NCBI GenBank assembly: GCA_034509425.1
Contig: JAVTVJ010000068.1
Coordinates: forward strand, 3,038,001 to 3,102,000
DNA length: 64,000 nt
Origin: Eopsaltria australis
Lineage: Eukaryota > Chordata > Aves > Passeriformes > Petroicidae
Direction: 5' to 3'
The first letter of the stretch is position 1; each line of letters opens with the position of its first letter. This document shows positions 25,145 to 38,300 of the stretch, piece after piece. The notes beneath the pieces were generated by a model that had not been told where the DNA came from, did not search any database, and saw nothing but the letters and a program-made list of their open reading frames with translations. The position numbers and the translations under genes are program-made.

Positions 25145-28132
25145 ACAGAAGGCTCATATTGACACATCTTGCTGTTTTGGACAGTATTCCAGTGGAATTT
25201 AACTGGACTAGTTGTATAACTCAAGTGGACATTTTTTGGTCCAGTGAGGTCCATGTACACTCAAGATGAAGAAAAAAGATTCACCATTTCAGTATGTGCC
25301 TGGGCTTACAGTTTCTGGAAATTGAAACAATAAACTCTCTATCCTATTCTGTTTTTTGCAGTTACCTGTCTTCACAACCCTGCCTGTTCTGATTAAACAT
25401 CATTTGCTCTCCTAACTCTTTGGACTGGCCTTTACAGTATTTTTCATTTCTTGTTTTTTAAATCTCCTTTGTGTGCTACAAGACATTCTAGGTAATGTGG
25501 TGAAAAGACAGGTGAGTGTCTCTCAGCAGGAATAAAAGTACATAGCTATTCCCTGACACACAGTACAGGCAGCTTTCTGAGCCCTTTATTATTATTATAG
25601 TGATTTTCACAAGCCAATGAGAAGCAAACAAGCCAGACTGGCAATCTAAAACACAATAGAATAGGGATCCAAGACTGAGCTATGCAAAATGCAAGCTGGA
25701 AAACAAAGGGGTAATGCTATTTACATGCACAAGAGCTGATTTAAGAAGGCTCCAAATTATCCCTTTTCAGAGATAGTGAAACTGTCTTGTTAGTACAATG
25801 GTGTCTAAAGTAGTTTTTTTTTTTTGAAGCCACAGTTAGAATTAAAGAGTATATTTTCTCTGCTGGGGCTGCAGTTCATTTTCAATTCAGTATTTCATTT
25901 TGCCATGTTGCATCTTACCCAATCAAGTTACATATTTTAATACTTACTGGTAGTACTGTATCCCACACCATTCTGTGAAATAATTCAGGTTTAAGATGGG
26001 TTGATTATGTTGTGGCAAAAGCCATTATTGTAGGAAGCTCTCTGGTAGACCACCACCAGCAATGGAAAGCATTTGTGCATGGTATTTCCAAACAAGGGAT
26101 TGTGTCTATGTCCCTGAATTAAATAGACATTGTAATCTGTGGATGTTTGCAGGATGGCAGGAGGCCTGAAAGTGGAACACTGACTTCAAAAAGTGGGGTT
26201 GGGGGGAAGTCTTGTGGATCTTGCCATTTGCCGGAGCAGATGGAGAGTCAAGGAATGACAGTAGAGAAGCTCTTTGAGAGATAGAAGGCGCCTGGAGAAA
26301 GCACCACTGTCATGGCACAAGACCAAGGGAAGCCAAGAGCAGCCAGCTCTTATGGGGCACATGTTTCTAAACGCTCACTTTCTTGATTCTAAAGAGACTT
26401 GATACATCTGGCTTCTTTCAGCAAATCAAAGGGGAGTCTGGCAAAGTAAAAGGGGGAGAGAATTGGGATCTGTTGATTTCGTAGCGACCAGAGGAACTGA
26501 AGAATAATTTTGCAAAGAAGCAGCGTAAGAGCTCAGCAGGGCTAAGCATTTGGGCCTGCAGGGCATGGTATCTCTACTACAGCTATGCACAGATGCTCTC
26601 CCTGCCACTCAGGCTGGAAAAGCCAGACAGCAGGCCTGGCATATGTACAAACGCCTGTGCTCAGTTTATTTAAATATATACTTAGAGGGTTTTGTGTACT
26701 GAAGGCTGCAAACTTGCTCTGTATTTTGGAGTGGAAGAAAGAACGGATCTTGTCAAGATCCCAGCATTCTCATGGCCTGACTCTGCCCTGGTCAGCCCTG
26801 CAGATGGCCCTTGTCATCTGTGTGGGAACAAACCAGCTTCCCAGCACACCTGGCACTGGCTCTGCCTGTTCGCCCCGATGCTGAGTCCTAGACGGGGGGC
26901 AGGCTCACTTTGCTTCTGCTGCTGGGAGATGTTGCAGCTCATTTAAACCAACAGACTGATGTACAGCAGGCTGCAAGCAGGATTTATTTCCTTTTTGCCT
27001 CTCCAGTCAGTCTTAAAGAGTGGGGTCTCTATGCTCTACACTTCTGTGCATACAGGTATGCTTGAAAATGCATTCATACATTAAGAGGACAGAAAGCACA
27101 ATATATCAGTCATTCCTGATTATCTACACCTAAGGTACTGAGTGAAAGGAAAATCTGTGTTAATGGCACAGTGTGTGGGAAAAAAAATAGGCTGTGATGA
27201 CTAAAATACTACTTTCTCAGGAAAAGAAGCTACCCTATGAAATATTTCATAATTCAGAGGAACTTCACAGATCTCAGTTTATTCGTTGTCTCTCAAAATA
27301 TTGTACATGTAAATCATCTGCTTAAGATATGTGTGATTCAGCTTGTGCTTGAACTTGTTCTTCACCTTGTCAGTTGCAATATGGACAGATTCCAGAGAAA
27401 TAAATATATTCTAGAGTGGATATTCCACAAATAATTCAAATTTTCATGTGCTGAAATTTGACATAGGACATAATTTCCTGTAAAATTCTGTTTATAAGAT
27501 TAGGCACAAAGAAAGCACATTCTCACTCTCTCTTTCTCTGTCTCCTCTGTATGTATTTGGTCAGAGACTGTTTACTGAATGACTGAGTCTTTGATGGATC
27601 TCATAAACAAATGTCATTTTATATATGAAATTATGTATTAAACAACTGTTCCAAAGTGGCAGACTGGTTCTTTCTCTTTTTTTGAAAAGAATCTGATTTT
27701 AATCATCACACTTGTGATTAAAATTTCAGAACAGTACTTTACATAGTCTTGAAAAAAACCTCCTCAGTTGTGGTTTACAGAGCAAGACACTGCCTGTGTT
27801 CTGTTGCCAACACGAGAAACTTCCACATGGCCAGAAATCATGTAGCCTTATTGAGAATGTAGTAACATCCACATGTTTTAATGGGCGTCTCCCAGATCTT
27901 AATGGCAATGCTTATGAACTGAGTATAGTTAAGGAAATATTTAAAAACACACACACACATTTATATAAAGGACTATGTGCAAGAAAATTTTGAAAAACCA
28001 GAACATTTTCCTAGTTGCAACACTGAGTTGTGGCTGCTTTTAATGGTTAGTGACAAAATGGCAAAGAGAAATATGAGTCACATCAGGAGATGGAGAAACA
28101 GAGGCACTGTGAAACTTAAGATTTTTTTTCAG

Positions 28133-28165
28133 GCCCTTCAGATGCTGATGGAAGATCTGAGTAAG
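28133..28165 (+). other. Candidate 33-nt microexon (unproven)
   Basis: GATTTTTTTTCAG (AG at 28131-28132) precedes 33 bases that end in AGTAAG|GTACTT. The in-frame reading is A-L-Q-M-L-M-E-D-L-S-K, eleven complete codons. A competing donor (A|GTAAGG) lies five bases upstream and would give 28 bases. The pyrimidine tract is short and purine-rich sequence lies before it. Such triplets of signals occur by chance in AT-rich DNA, so support is weak. Confidence 0.15.
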
Positions 28166-31100
28166 GTACTTGTTTAAAAGCTTACATAAAACAGCTGTGG
28201 GCCAAAACATGCCCTGTATTACAAACCCCAAATCGGCAGGACTTTATTTTGTTCTGTAGACTCTGGGTATATTTTTCAACTGATTTGAGGCCTCATGGTC
28301 AGAAAAGACAGAGTTAGTATATGGTATAAATGTAATCAAAATAGAGTTTGAGACGCTGAATTTACTTTTAGATCTCTCCTGCTACCAGCTTGAGATACTA
28401 CAGACTTGAGAAATGTTGTATTAAAACAGTGACAGGGAGTCTTCCCTAACCAAGCCACCTCCTTGGGTGTAAGTATGATTCCTTGCAAAGCTATTTATAG
28501 GAATATAATCTGTGGCAGAACATCATCCCCAGATACTACACTTTATACTTTTTAGCAAATAGTCTGAGAAAATCCACTATTATGATAGTTGTATTCTGGG
28601 AATATAAATAAGTGCACATTCCTATGTGATAACAAAAATGCACATTTACATTGGATTTTCAGCAGTGTGCAAAGAGGTTACCAACATCATAAAAGGGAAA
28701 AAAGGTCATCTTTCATTTGCACAAATTGATTTTAATTAATCTGATTAATTTGCATATCCTGTTGTTTCTGGCAATAATGAAGACTGAATTGTGCCAAACA
28801 TATACTATGAATCTGATAGAGCTTTGGCAGCTTTGCATTCAGTGATTCACAGCAACATGTTAAACCCTAACAACTGTTCCTTCTGTGATGCTGTAGTGCA
28901 AACTAGAAAGATAAATTGGAATTTAACTGTGCTGGATAAATGAGCCCATTACCAAGGGTTTAGTTCACTGTCATTTTGAGATGACAGTTAGATAAAAGAT
29001 CTGTACTTTACTTGGTATTACAAATAAGTCATCATTCCAGAATTTTTCAAACAGACGTCCCTTTGGAATTATAAATTTGCATAGTCCCATTATCTTGGTA
29101 TGTCTGGGCAACATTCTGCTGGCTGCACTACCAGCAGAAACACAAACAAGCAAGATGCCTGTAGGAGTCCATTGCAAGGTCACAGAGAGCCATAAATCCA
29201 CCCTTACAGTTTCTGTGTTTGCATCACTTACCTTCTTCAGTTCCTTTCTTTATCTGGAAGGGTTGTTTGGGTAGAATTCACATGCTACAATTGACAAATC
29301 ACATAAGGATGGCTTTGAAAAATGGGTGCCACTGTGCCATCACCATCATAATATGTAGCATAGATTTTTGGAAAATACTTCTTATTCCCCTCATTTTCAA
29401 CATGTCAGCAGCTGCTAAACAGTTTCTGTATGACCAATCATGCAGGGTCCATCCTTTGTAGGAATCCCCTATGACAGGTTTACATGTTATCAGGGATTAA
29501 AAGAAGTGTCTGAATTTCTCCTCTGGAGGGAGCCTAAGTCCTGAGTCACGGGTTTGTTTGATTTTTTTCCTTTAGTGATACAGAAACCAATCTCTTCAGT
29601 GAATTATCCAATTCCCAGAATAGTTTCCAGAATCAAAAGGAAAAAATCCTACTCTTAAACTGACTTGAGGCAGTGTTGGCTGACGGATATACAGCAGTTA
29701 CTCAGTGTCCAAGGCAGCTATCAATATACCCATCTCTCCATACCATGGACATTCACAGACCCAAAGCCATAACCAAAGCTGATGGGTGAGTGAATACCTC
29801 TGACAGGTCCAGAAAATTGAATTGTAGATCAGGAAAATCTGTGTCAGTAGAGGAAGTTCTTCAAATGGAAGCCATTACCAACAAATGCTGACATATAACA
29901 TGTAGGCTTCCTTCAAGCAATCATTGTAAAATCTCTGAGCACTTATCACTATAAAGAAACTCTCATAATTTATATAGCCTTATACAAGTCTTTTAGAAAT
30001 CTTGGATGGTCATTTTAATCATTGCTATTGAAAATTTTCCAAAGGAAAATTACAATTTTAACTACTCAATCCTCCCATGTTTTATTCATAATCTTTTACA
30101 ATGTTTCCCGGAATGCTCTTTACAACCTTTCACCCTGAACAATCTTTCTGTACCCCAACAGGTAGCCAGGTCAACATCTGAGTTGCAGGCACTGTGACTG
30201 ACCCCTAAACTTGTGCATCATTCCACAGCTGTAACAGACAGCAGACTTGAAATTCACCTCCAATGTGCTCTCCTGACTCACTATAAACAAATCAATCACC
30301 TGCTTGCCTTTTCCCTGAAATTACAGTCACCCCTGAAAGAAAAGGAATCTGCATACATTAGATCTTTTTTGGAGCTCGGCTTTATTACCCTGACAAGAAC
30401 ATACCATTTCTGGCTGTCACATCTTGCACATTCAGCTGTAGATGGGTTTCCTAAAGGTCAAGTTATCTCGTCTGAAAGAATATCAGTATGGATTGAAAAG
30501 CATGTAAGAGTGTAGCTGGCATAGCTCTCCAGTGAGACAGCAAGGCTGACTGAAGCAGAATTCAGAGGTCATTTTCTTAGGGTGTCAAAAATATGCCAAA
30601 TCAGAAACCAGCAAACAGTGACATGGTGTAAGTCATTAATCTTTACAGAATGTTAGGTACTGGGATTAGATGCTGGGTCGTGTGCCAAGTTCAGAAGGGC
30701 AAAACAATAATTAGTGTTCAGCAGAAACCACAAATAGTCTCTTCTCTCAATTTTCTTTGTGAATATCTATAACAGGACATATGCTCAAGTGTGCCAGCAA
30801 AAAAACCCCTCTGCAGCAACCATGCGTCTTCTGTACCCTGCATTCCCCAAGTCTCTGCCTTTCCTTGCTTTTTGCAGAACTGCAAGGATACAGGGAAAGC
30901 AATCCAAATCCTTACAAAAGAACATATGGAAGCTGAATACACATATTTAAACCAAAAGGAGGATTTTTTTTCAAATCTTCAACAAGTGCTGCCTGCAGGG
31001 CAGCATCCTAGTAGCACTGAAAAAAAGCAGCAGGTCATTCTTAAAAGTTGCTTCATACCTGACCTTGGTTTCACTGTCTTCACACATGAAAAGTAAATAA

Positions 31101-32895
31101 AATCTCTGCACACCACTGCTACCTTTGTGATCTGAAAGGTGTCCTTGAGAGATTGAGATGTACTGATCACAGAACCATTTCAGGCACAGAGACAATCAGA
31201 CTTCAGCTCTATTCTATGCCCAAGCTCTAGGTGAGGTTTGTCTAACTGATGCATTTGCTCAACACCACAAATAATTCTGATCATGCAACTCCCATCAGTG
31301 GAAACTGTGAGCTGCTGAGAGTGGTCTTTGTGAAGTGGGAGTAGAAAAGCCAAGCTGAAGAAGGAAGGTATGTAAAAAAGTATTTTGTGCCAGCATTTGG
31401 TTCCCTCTACTGCTTTTTGCTGTTGTTCTGACAATTTCAGAGAACATTCAGTATAAAACATAAACATATGATTTCTATAGATAATGTTGTATAACATATA
31501 ATTTTCACCCCAACACATTTTTTCTTGCTTTTTTTTATTCCATGCAGTGATTAAAAAATTGTAGAACAAATAGGAAATGCTTGCTTCCTTACTTACTTCT
31601 TTTTCAGCAGTTCAGCAGTGATTCAGTAGTAGATTAGAATACAAAAAAAGGGAATATGATGTCTCTTGAGCCAGAGATAACAAGTTGTCACTGTATGTGG
31701 TTCAACAGCAGTTGTGCTAGAAAGCAAACCCCAAGATTGTTATCAACACAGGAAAGACTGCTTGAAAAGGGCAATACTGTGATATTTGAAAAAACATATC
31801 AGAACATTGTGTTTTAGGAAAAGAGTAAAACTGCAGTAATTTCATTATTACTGCATTACTATAAGAAAATATAAGGACATTGGATCATATAAAACACAAA
31901 CTCTCATTTTATCAAAGGTTGTGTAGGAGCCTTATCCAGAGGAAAAGCTTTCTGAGTAGCAGCTGGTGTCTAGACTGCCTCTCCCCTCTCAGATTTTCCT
32001 GCTGAAATGCTGGAACCTTATTGATATAATTGCTCCTAAACCTGATTTAATTCAGAGAAATGAAAAGGGAATGTTGGCAAGTTTAGCATTGTACAGATGA
32101 GTATGGCCCAGACGTCAGTAGGCCTGAAGCTAAGCATGCATTAGCATACTTTTTTCAGAACTAAGGCTGATAAATCCACCAAAAAATGTTGATTTCCAAC
32201 ACTTGGATATTTTTACTGCATTGATAAACCTAAAATAGAGTTTTTAACTTAAATGCGTGGTAGCTACCAGGCCTGATGATGTTTTGCAACTTTCTATTTG
32301 CAAACAAGAAGAGAATATGGTTCTATTTGTGCAGCATTAATAGAATAGCTGGTTTAACACAGATTTAATGTGAAGCTGCCTATTCATCCACAAACAAGAA
32401 GTTTGATATTTGTTATTCATCATTCTTTAGCTTAAAATATGGGAATAAGAACCATACCTTATGAATCCAGTTATCTGTCAGATGCATGGAGCAGTCAATC
32501 GATCATGTTAAAACACTCATTAAAAAGGACTCAGTTCTTAACTCTGTGAAAATCCAATTTGAATAAGCAAATCTTTAACACAGATTTGAAGGGATATGCC
32601 TCGTTTTTATGTTTTATATATTTCTGAAAGCCATGTCTACTCTGTGAATATAAAGCTTCTTTCTCACCCTCCTCAGAATAAACATTGCTGCGCAAGTGCA
32701 CAAACAACCAAGCTGTCTGCAGGGTGTCAGGAAAAATTGCCCCTATCCTTCAGGATGATCCAACAAGGTGTTTGCTTTATGGGATTGACTATCCAAATGG
32801 CTAAGGGCTGCCTGGAAGGCACTGAGTACTTCAATGCTCATTAAGGCATATGGGCCTCGGTCTCCATTATCTTAATGCTGTTGGATTTGAATTCA

Positions 32896-32939
32896 TCTTT
32901 AAAGTGAGGGGAGCTACTCTCTTTAAAGCATCTTTAAAG
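32896..32939. repeat. Three dispersed copies of TCTTTAAAG
   Basis: Identical 9-mers start at 32896, 32920 and 32931. Each contains the self-complementary core CTTTAAAG. This is possibly a clustered binding motif, but it may be chance. Confidence 0.6.
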
Positions 32940-35159
32940 AAAGCTTGGACCCTATGAGAAGATGGAGTATTTAGCATCCTTTAGATTTGGCTTCCCTGCC
33001 ATTTTCTTTTTCTGATTGTCACTTCTTCCTGAAAAAAATTTATGTAGTTCCATATGGAGATAATTTTATAAATTTAGAAATCTATAAAGGAAATTGCAGA
33101 AGGGCCAGGAGCTTCAGAGGTCAGAGAATCACAGCCTGTATAACTCACGGTGCAGTGCAGCAGGGGACGCCGTCACACGCAAGCCAATTTCTTTGGAAAG
33201 ATGATGGAAGACAGGTTTTATCACACGCATGCCACTTTACTTCTCAAATGCAAATGTGGATCTCCATAATTTATAGCTTAGTTTTCTTTAAAAGTTTTTT
33301 TTATACTCTCTCTCTCTGTACAATTGTGCATATTATTTGAGTAATTACAAGTGTGGAGGTTTTGTTTGGAAGAGGGATCTAGATTATACTGTGAGGCTTC
33401 CAGTAACTCTACACAGTGTGATCATTTCAGCACTTTTCATTTCTAATTGTCACATGGAGAACTGTGTTCTCCACATACACAACAAGTCAGAAACCTTGCA
33501 TAGGAGTTGTCTGCTTTCACTCACAGCAAGGATAGGCGAATCTGTTCAGACAGATCTGGAAGAAGTGTTTATCAAAAAACCTCAGTCAGCTCTGCATATA
33601 GCCAGTTGGAAGGTAGAGCTTCATCTGGTCCTTCTGCTAGAATTGCTTGGGGACACCTCATAAATCAGAGGGAAGACAAGAGCTGTGTGCCTTGGATGGA
33701 TCCAATGTGTTTTAGCCATAGGCTGGGACTAGAAATCTGAAGTAAATAGCACAAAGTGCTCTCAGAAAAAAATGATGATGCTCTCAGAAAATTAAGTCAC
33801 TAGAAACATCATACAAAATCTGTTCTTGTGGCTTTTTCCATGGGATTTCTTAGAACAAAACCTTTTGAAAGCATGTGTAACAGAGGAATTATATTGCAAG
33901 TGAGTGGGAGGAATTCGTCTTCTAACAAACTGAGAATTTCTTCCTTGGCTTTCTTAGTAGCCCAGAACAAATTATCTGGGGCTTCATTTTCTTTCAGTAG
34001 AGTTGTTCCTCTCCTACAGCCAAAATAAACTATCTTCCTGACTATAAGTATTGTGGGGAGGTTTAATGTGTATCTCTTCACAGATAAATAAATCCACCTT
34101 CTCTGTAGGATCATGTACCTTCCTGATATGAGTCTTTTGTTTGAAAAGGAGGATGTTATTCATTGAACATACAACTCTCAGAAATAGCACTGTGGAGTAA
34201 AAGCTGACCTTGAAAACAGCAAGGACATTTGCAGCTTCTGGTAATGAGACAATACATGACAGACGAAGGGAGTACCTGTATAAATGGCAGGATGGTGGAG
34301 GATGGTTCATTTGTTGCCTCTATGGAGCAGCTGTTGAGGTCAGAAACTCAGCTGGGTTCTGGGGAAGAGGAAGGTGAAAAGGAATTCAAAACCTGTTGAC
34401 ACTCACTGTGCTTGAAGAGAAGCCATTTTCTATTTGCCTGTGGCTGGAGTCCAGCTGAAAATAAGAGTGCTGATAAAAAGAAGCATTAAGTTACCTTCCT
34501 AGACCATTCACTTGCTGGTGCAGCATTGTTCTCAAAAAACAGACCAATTTCTGCATTTTGTCATGACATAATTTTGGAGCTTGGGTGATTTTGCTTTTCA
34601 AGGAAAAAAACTTTCAGCCTTCTGACACAGCCAAATTTACCCTGACTATTGTATAATTATTTAGGCTGCTATACTGCTAAAGATCATCTGATTGCCTTCT
34701 GCCCTTCACCCAGTGTACTGCTGTTTTGGCTGCTGCTAGCACGTGGTATCCATAGACACAGACACAGTGACCCCAGGCATTGACCAGTTCTGGAGCTGAG
34801 GCAGCCAGCAGCCAGACCCCTGGCTAACCCTTGGCTACAGCACCAGGTCAGTCCAATAGGAAGAGGATACAAAGCCTTCCCTCACCTGCTTCCCTTATTC
34901 TTCCCTCGAGGGCCATCATCAATACAGATCTGATGCACTGTGATCTGAGCAGCAGGCAAGACACTTGCCTTCTACTTTCTTTTCCCTCTCAGGCACATTT
35001 TTACCTTAGTAATTCAGCTAGATCATATACTGTCCTATTACTGATTTCAGCAGCAGCCATTGAGAGGAAGGGGAATCCATTTCATCGATGTTGCAGGAGT
35101 ATGGCTTCAGGATGCCTGGGAGGGCAGAAAGGGTGCTTCAGAAAGCCTTGAAGGATTGA

Positions 35160-35325
35160 ACCTGGTGAGATCCCTGTGCACGGCTGGAGGTAGAAACTGG
35201 ATGATCTTTAAGGTCCCTTCCAACCCAAATCATGCTATGATTCTATGATTCTATGATTCTATGATTCTATGATTCTATGATCCTATGATTCTATGATTCT
35301 ATGATTCTATGATTCTGTGATTAGA
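35160..35325 (+). mobile_element. CR1 LINE 3' end with expanded octamer tail, sense
   Basis: 'gatccctgtgcacggctgg' leads into 'aactggatgatctttaaggtcccttccaaccca' (35196-35227), which is the well-known avian CR1 3' terminus in the sense direction. It is followed by the ATTCTATG-type octamer tail (35236-35322). Only the last ~70 bases of the element body are clear. It is 5'-truncated, as is usual for CR1, and has no coding capacity. It is the only clear plus-strand CR1 3' end in the window. Confidence 0.9.
35236..35322 (+). repeat. (TATGATTC)n microsatellite from a CR1 tail
   Basis: Ten consecutive 8-base units start at 35236. Nine are TATGATTC and one is TATGATCC (35276-35283). A degenerate eleventh, TGTGATTA, follows. 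CR1 elements normally end in about two to four of these octamers, so this tail has expanded after insertion. Confidence 0.95.
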
Positions 35326-38300
35326 GTGGCACACAGGGCTCCTGTCGGGGGCCCTGAGTCCCTGTTCTCCACTGCCTTTGTGTCCCAGACCTCAAGGAAT
35401 CAGGTGAATAAATCCCAACATGTATCCCATGGAGCTGAGAGCGCTTATACTTCTTTGGGACACATGGTGATTTGCAATGCATTGGAGATACATGAATTCA
35501 TATCTTTCTGAAAAGCTTAAGCTGGCTGTGATTGTGTGTCACTTTTCAACTTTTCAACTATATTTGAGGGCGGCTGATGACTTTCCATGTCCCTGACAGG
35601 CAGACCCCCAATGGGATCTGAGCTGATCCAGGAGGAACACGCACAAGCTCAGCTGTCATTTGACTCCACATCCTATTACCATTTCCAGCATTATCTGCTA
35701 TCTGCCTTCTCCTCTACCTCAAGTATTAAAGAAGATAAGTCGGCACTGCTGGAATAAATATAGCACAGGACTCTCCTGTCAGGGTGCTTACTTCATTAGT
35801 CAAAGAAAAAAATGATTCTCATAGTTTTTCTCCTTGTAATTTTCCTGAAAGGCACTTTTTTATTCCAACTGGAGGCCCTGTATGTTTAGTCAGCCATAGC
35901 ATGTATGGTCTCAACCACTATTTGAGCTCTCTGTAAGTAACCCTTTCAGCAGCATTACTTATTTCAGAAGAAGAAATGAATGATACCAGAAGGACTGAGA
36001 TCTGAATTTTCAGACATTTTAAAAATAACTTTTGCAGTTCTTGAATTGAATTATATTGCAGTGGGCTAGTCAGTGCTGGGTTAACAGTTGAACTTTATGA
36101 TTTTAAAAGTATTTTCCAAAATTAGCAATTTTATGATTCTATGAATGGTACATAGCCCTTCCACACAAGATTTAGCTCAGAGAAGAGTCACTTGATCTTG
36201 GACTGAGTCAGCCAAAAGTGAATTTTGGAAGAAGCAGTGAGTTTTGCAGTTAGGCAACATTCTCAGTTATTGGGAAATATGTCTGTTTCTTGTCAGAACA
36301 CACCTAGGCAAGCTGCTGAAGGGATGATCCTTGCCTGTGATTTCTAATGTCTCTGATGGCCATTCATTGCACGTCAGGATCACAGGCCACATGGTCACTA
36401 TGGGCTGCAATGGGCTCTGCACACTTGACCCCATCCATCCCATTTCTACCCTCAGGGGAGCATGGATAAAAGGCCCTTCTTTAACCCGGAGGCTGCCTTT
36501 GCTGCTGAATACTGCCGTGGGTGTACAACACAAGGAAAAACCTTTGCAAATGCAGTTTATTTTGAATATTTCAAATTTTAACAGAGTTTAAATGGACACT
36601 GTGTCTCAGACATGTGGTCTTTTTGTTTCTTTATTTAGAAAAAGTAAGCCTGAAATATTTATTTTGGTTTTTTGTTTTAAATTATTTGTATTCCAGTTTC
36701 CCACCAGAAATACAGACACAGTCTACTTTCTTTTCCCCAGAGGACTCTATGGATAACCGACAATCACAAGTTTTTATTGTCAGAAGAATAAAAGCAGTGC
36801 AAAGTGAGAAAGAGGACATGGGTTTCTATCCAGGATACTTAAAACTCTTTCCCTGTCCGTTTTTTAACTCTGAATTAATTTGGGCACCTGCTAGACATTC
36901 AAGCCTTGAGAAAACTCCACAGACAAGTTTCTCAATCCCCTAGCAAGGCATTAAAAAATTGAAGAAGGCAGTAGATTATATCTCAGAAATAAGAAATGAA
37001 CAGTAAGCAGAAGTATTTAGAGAAAAAAAGAAAAATCAAGTTTTGCACTTCTTTATGCAAAAAGCAAGCTGAAAGGAGGCATGTGTCTTCATGCGTCTAT
37101 CCAACACTGAATGACATAAAGTAAGACATTGGAGGCCAGGAACCTTGTTAAACAAACCTTAATATGTAGTGGATCTTGATTTTAACAAAATAATTATGAT
37201 TAACATTGCTGATCAGGAGGAGTGGAAAGTGTTTTCTCAGCAAAAGATAAGATACTTTTAATGTATCCAAGTGATAATACCAGCATTTAATCTGAGTTTC
37301 CAAAGGATCACCTCCTAGAAAAATACTGAGTAAGAAACAGGTTCCTGCAAAGCTGAGTAGTATTTCTCTTGCCAGATATGGTTAAAGTGTAATTTAAGAT
37401 CAGTGGCCTGCATATCATAGCTCAAATAGCTGAAGTCTCTTTCAAATAATAAGTAATAGGGTCACCTTTCTTTCTCCTGTACTGAAAGGGGCTGTCTCTG
37501 TTTGGATGGTTGATTCCTGAGCCAAAACCAGGGAATTTTCTTGATGCTAATGGAAGAGGGCAGAAGATAGCATGTGAATCCAATTTTGAGGATAATGAGT
37601 CTGCTTTCCACTTTCCAGAGCTGGCAGGCTGTTTTCAGATTGAGCTGTAACAGCACATTTTCCTCATCCTCTGCCCTTTGCAGAGGTCGTTTGACCTGGT
37701 ATACACTTGTCAAATGGTGCAGACTGCCAGAGAGCTGAGACATATCCAGAGTGTCAGAAAAGGTATCAGGTGGATTTTTCTCTCACAGCAGATAATGTTA
37801 CTAGGATTGTTTGGGACTCCAGACAGAAAAGCACATGACCATGTGAGAAGAGTCAGAGCAGAAGGGTGGATCTGAAATGGCAATGACTGTGGGTGATATT
37901 AGGCAATCAGCAGGAGGAAGGTGCAGAAATACTTTGAAGCTCAAATACTTTTTCCTTTTCTCACTGTCTGTGAAGTTTTTATATCAGAAACATGGAGGTC
38001 ATTCTCTGGCAAAACTAAGACTCAGAGGTGTTTTCTATAAAGATGGATGCAACCCACATCCCAACAGCCTTTACTTCTTTCTATGGTCCCTTTGGTCAGG
38101 TTTAAAATTCAGAATAAATGATCTGAGGCTGGAGCTACAGATGCTAGGATCTGTAACACGGCCTCACATGAACACATGGCCAATGGTGTAAACTGCTGCG
38201 AAGTTACAGACCTGATAGAAGAGAAAAAAAACAAACTAAAGAAGATTAAGTATAGCTTGAGTCTTATTCCTGTTCCACAGACAGTTTCAGGGATTGTTTA

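Larger units (their letters stand above)
25145..35159. other. Unique non-coding sequence
   Basis: About 10 kb without a recognised gene or transposable element. It contains a T run (25814-25825), a short CA run (27949-27959) and three copies of TCTTTAAAG within 45 bases (32896-32939). An Oct-type ATTTGCAT site lies within a TAAT-rich patch (28748-28755). An exon-like 33-base segment is at 28133-28165. The stretch 26590-26940 is locally GC-rich but has no recognisable coding content. Open stretches up to 129 codons show no domain motifs. Confidence 0.5.

Noticed and set aside
25009..25260. Minus-strand open stretch rich in K, N, Q and T
   Set aside because: The odd composition comes from translating the (GTTT)n/T tract on the opposite strand.
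31180..31569. 129-codon open stretch on the minus strand
   Set aside because: No motif or domain; typical of chance in AT-rich DNA.
36131..36146. TTTATGATTCTATGAA, resembling a CR1 octamer tail
   Set aside because: Under two octamer units, with no CR1 3' body next to it on either strand.
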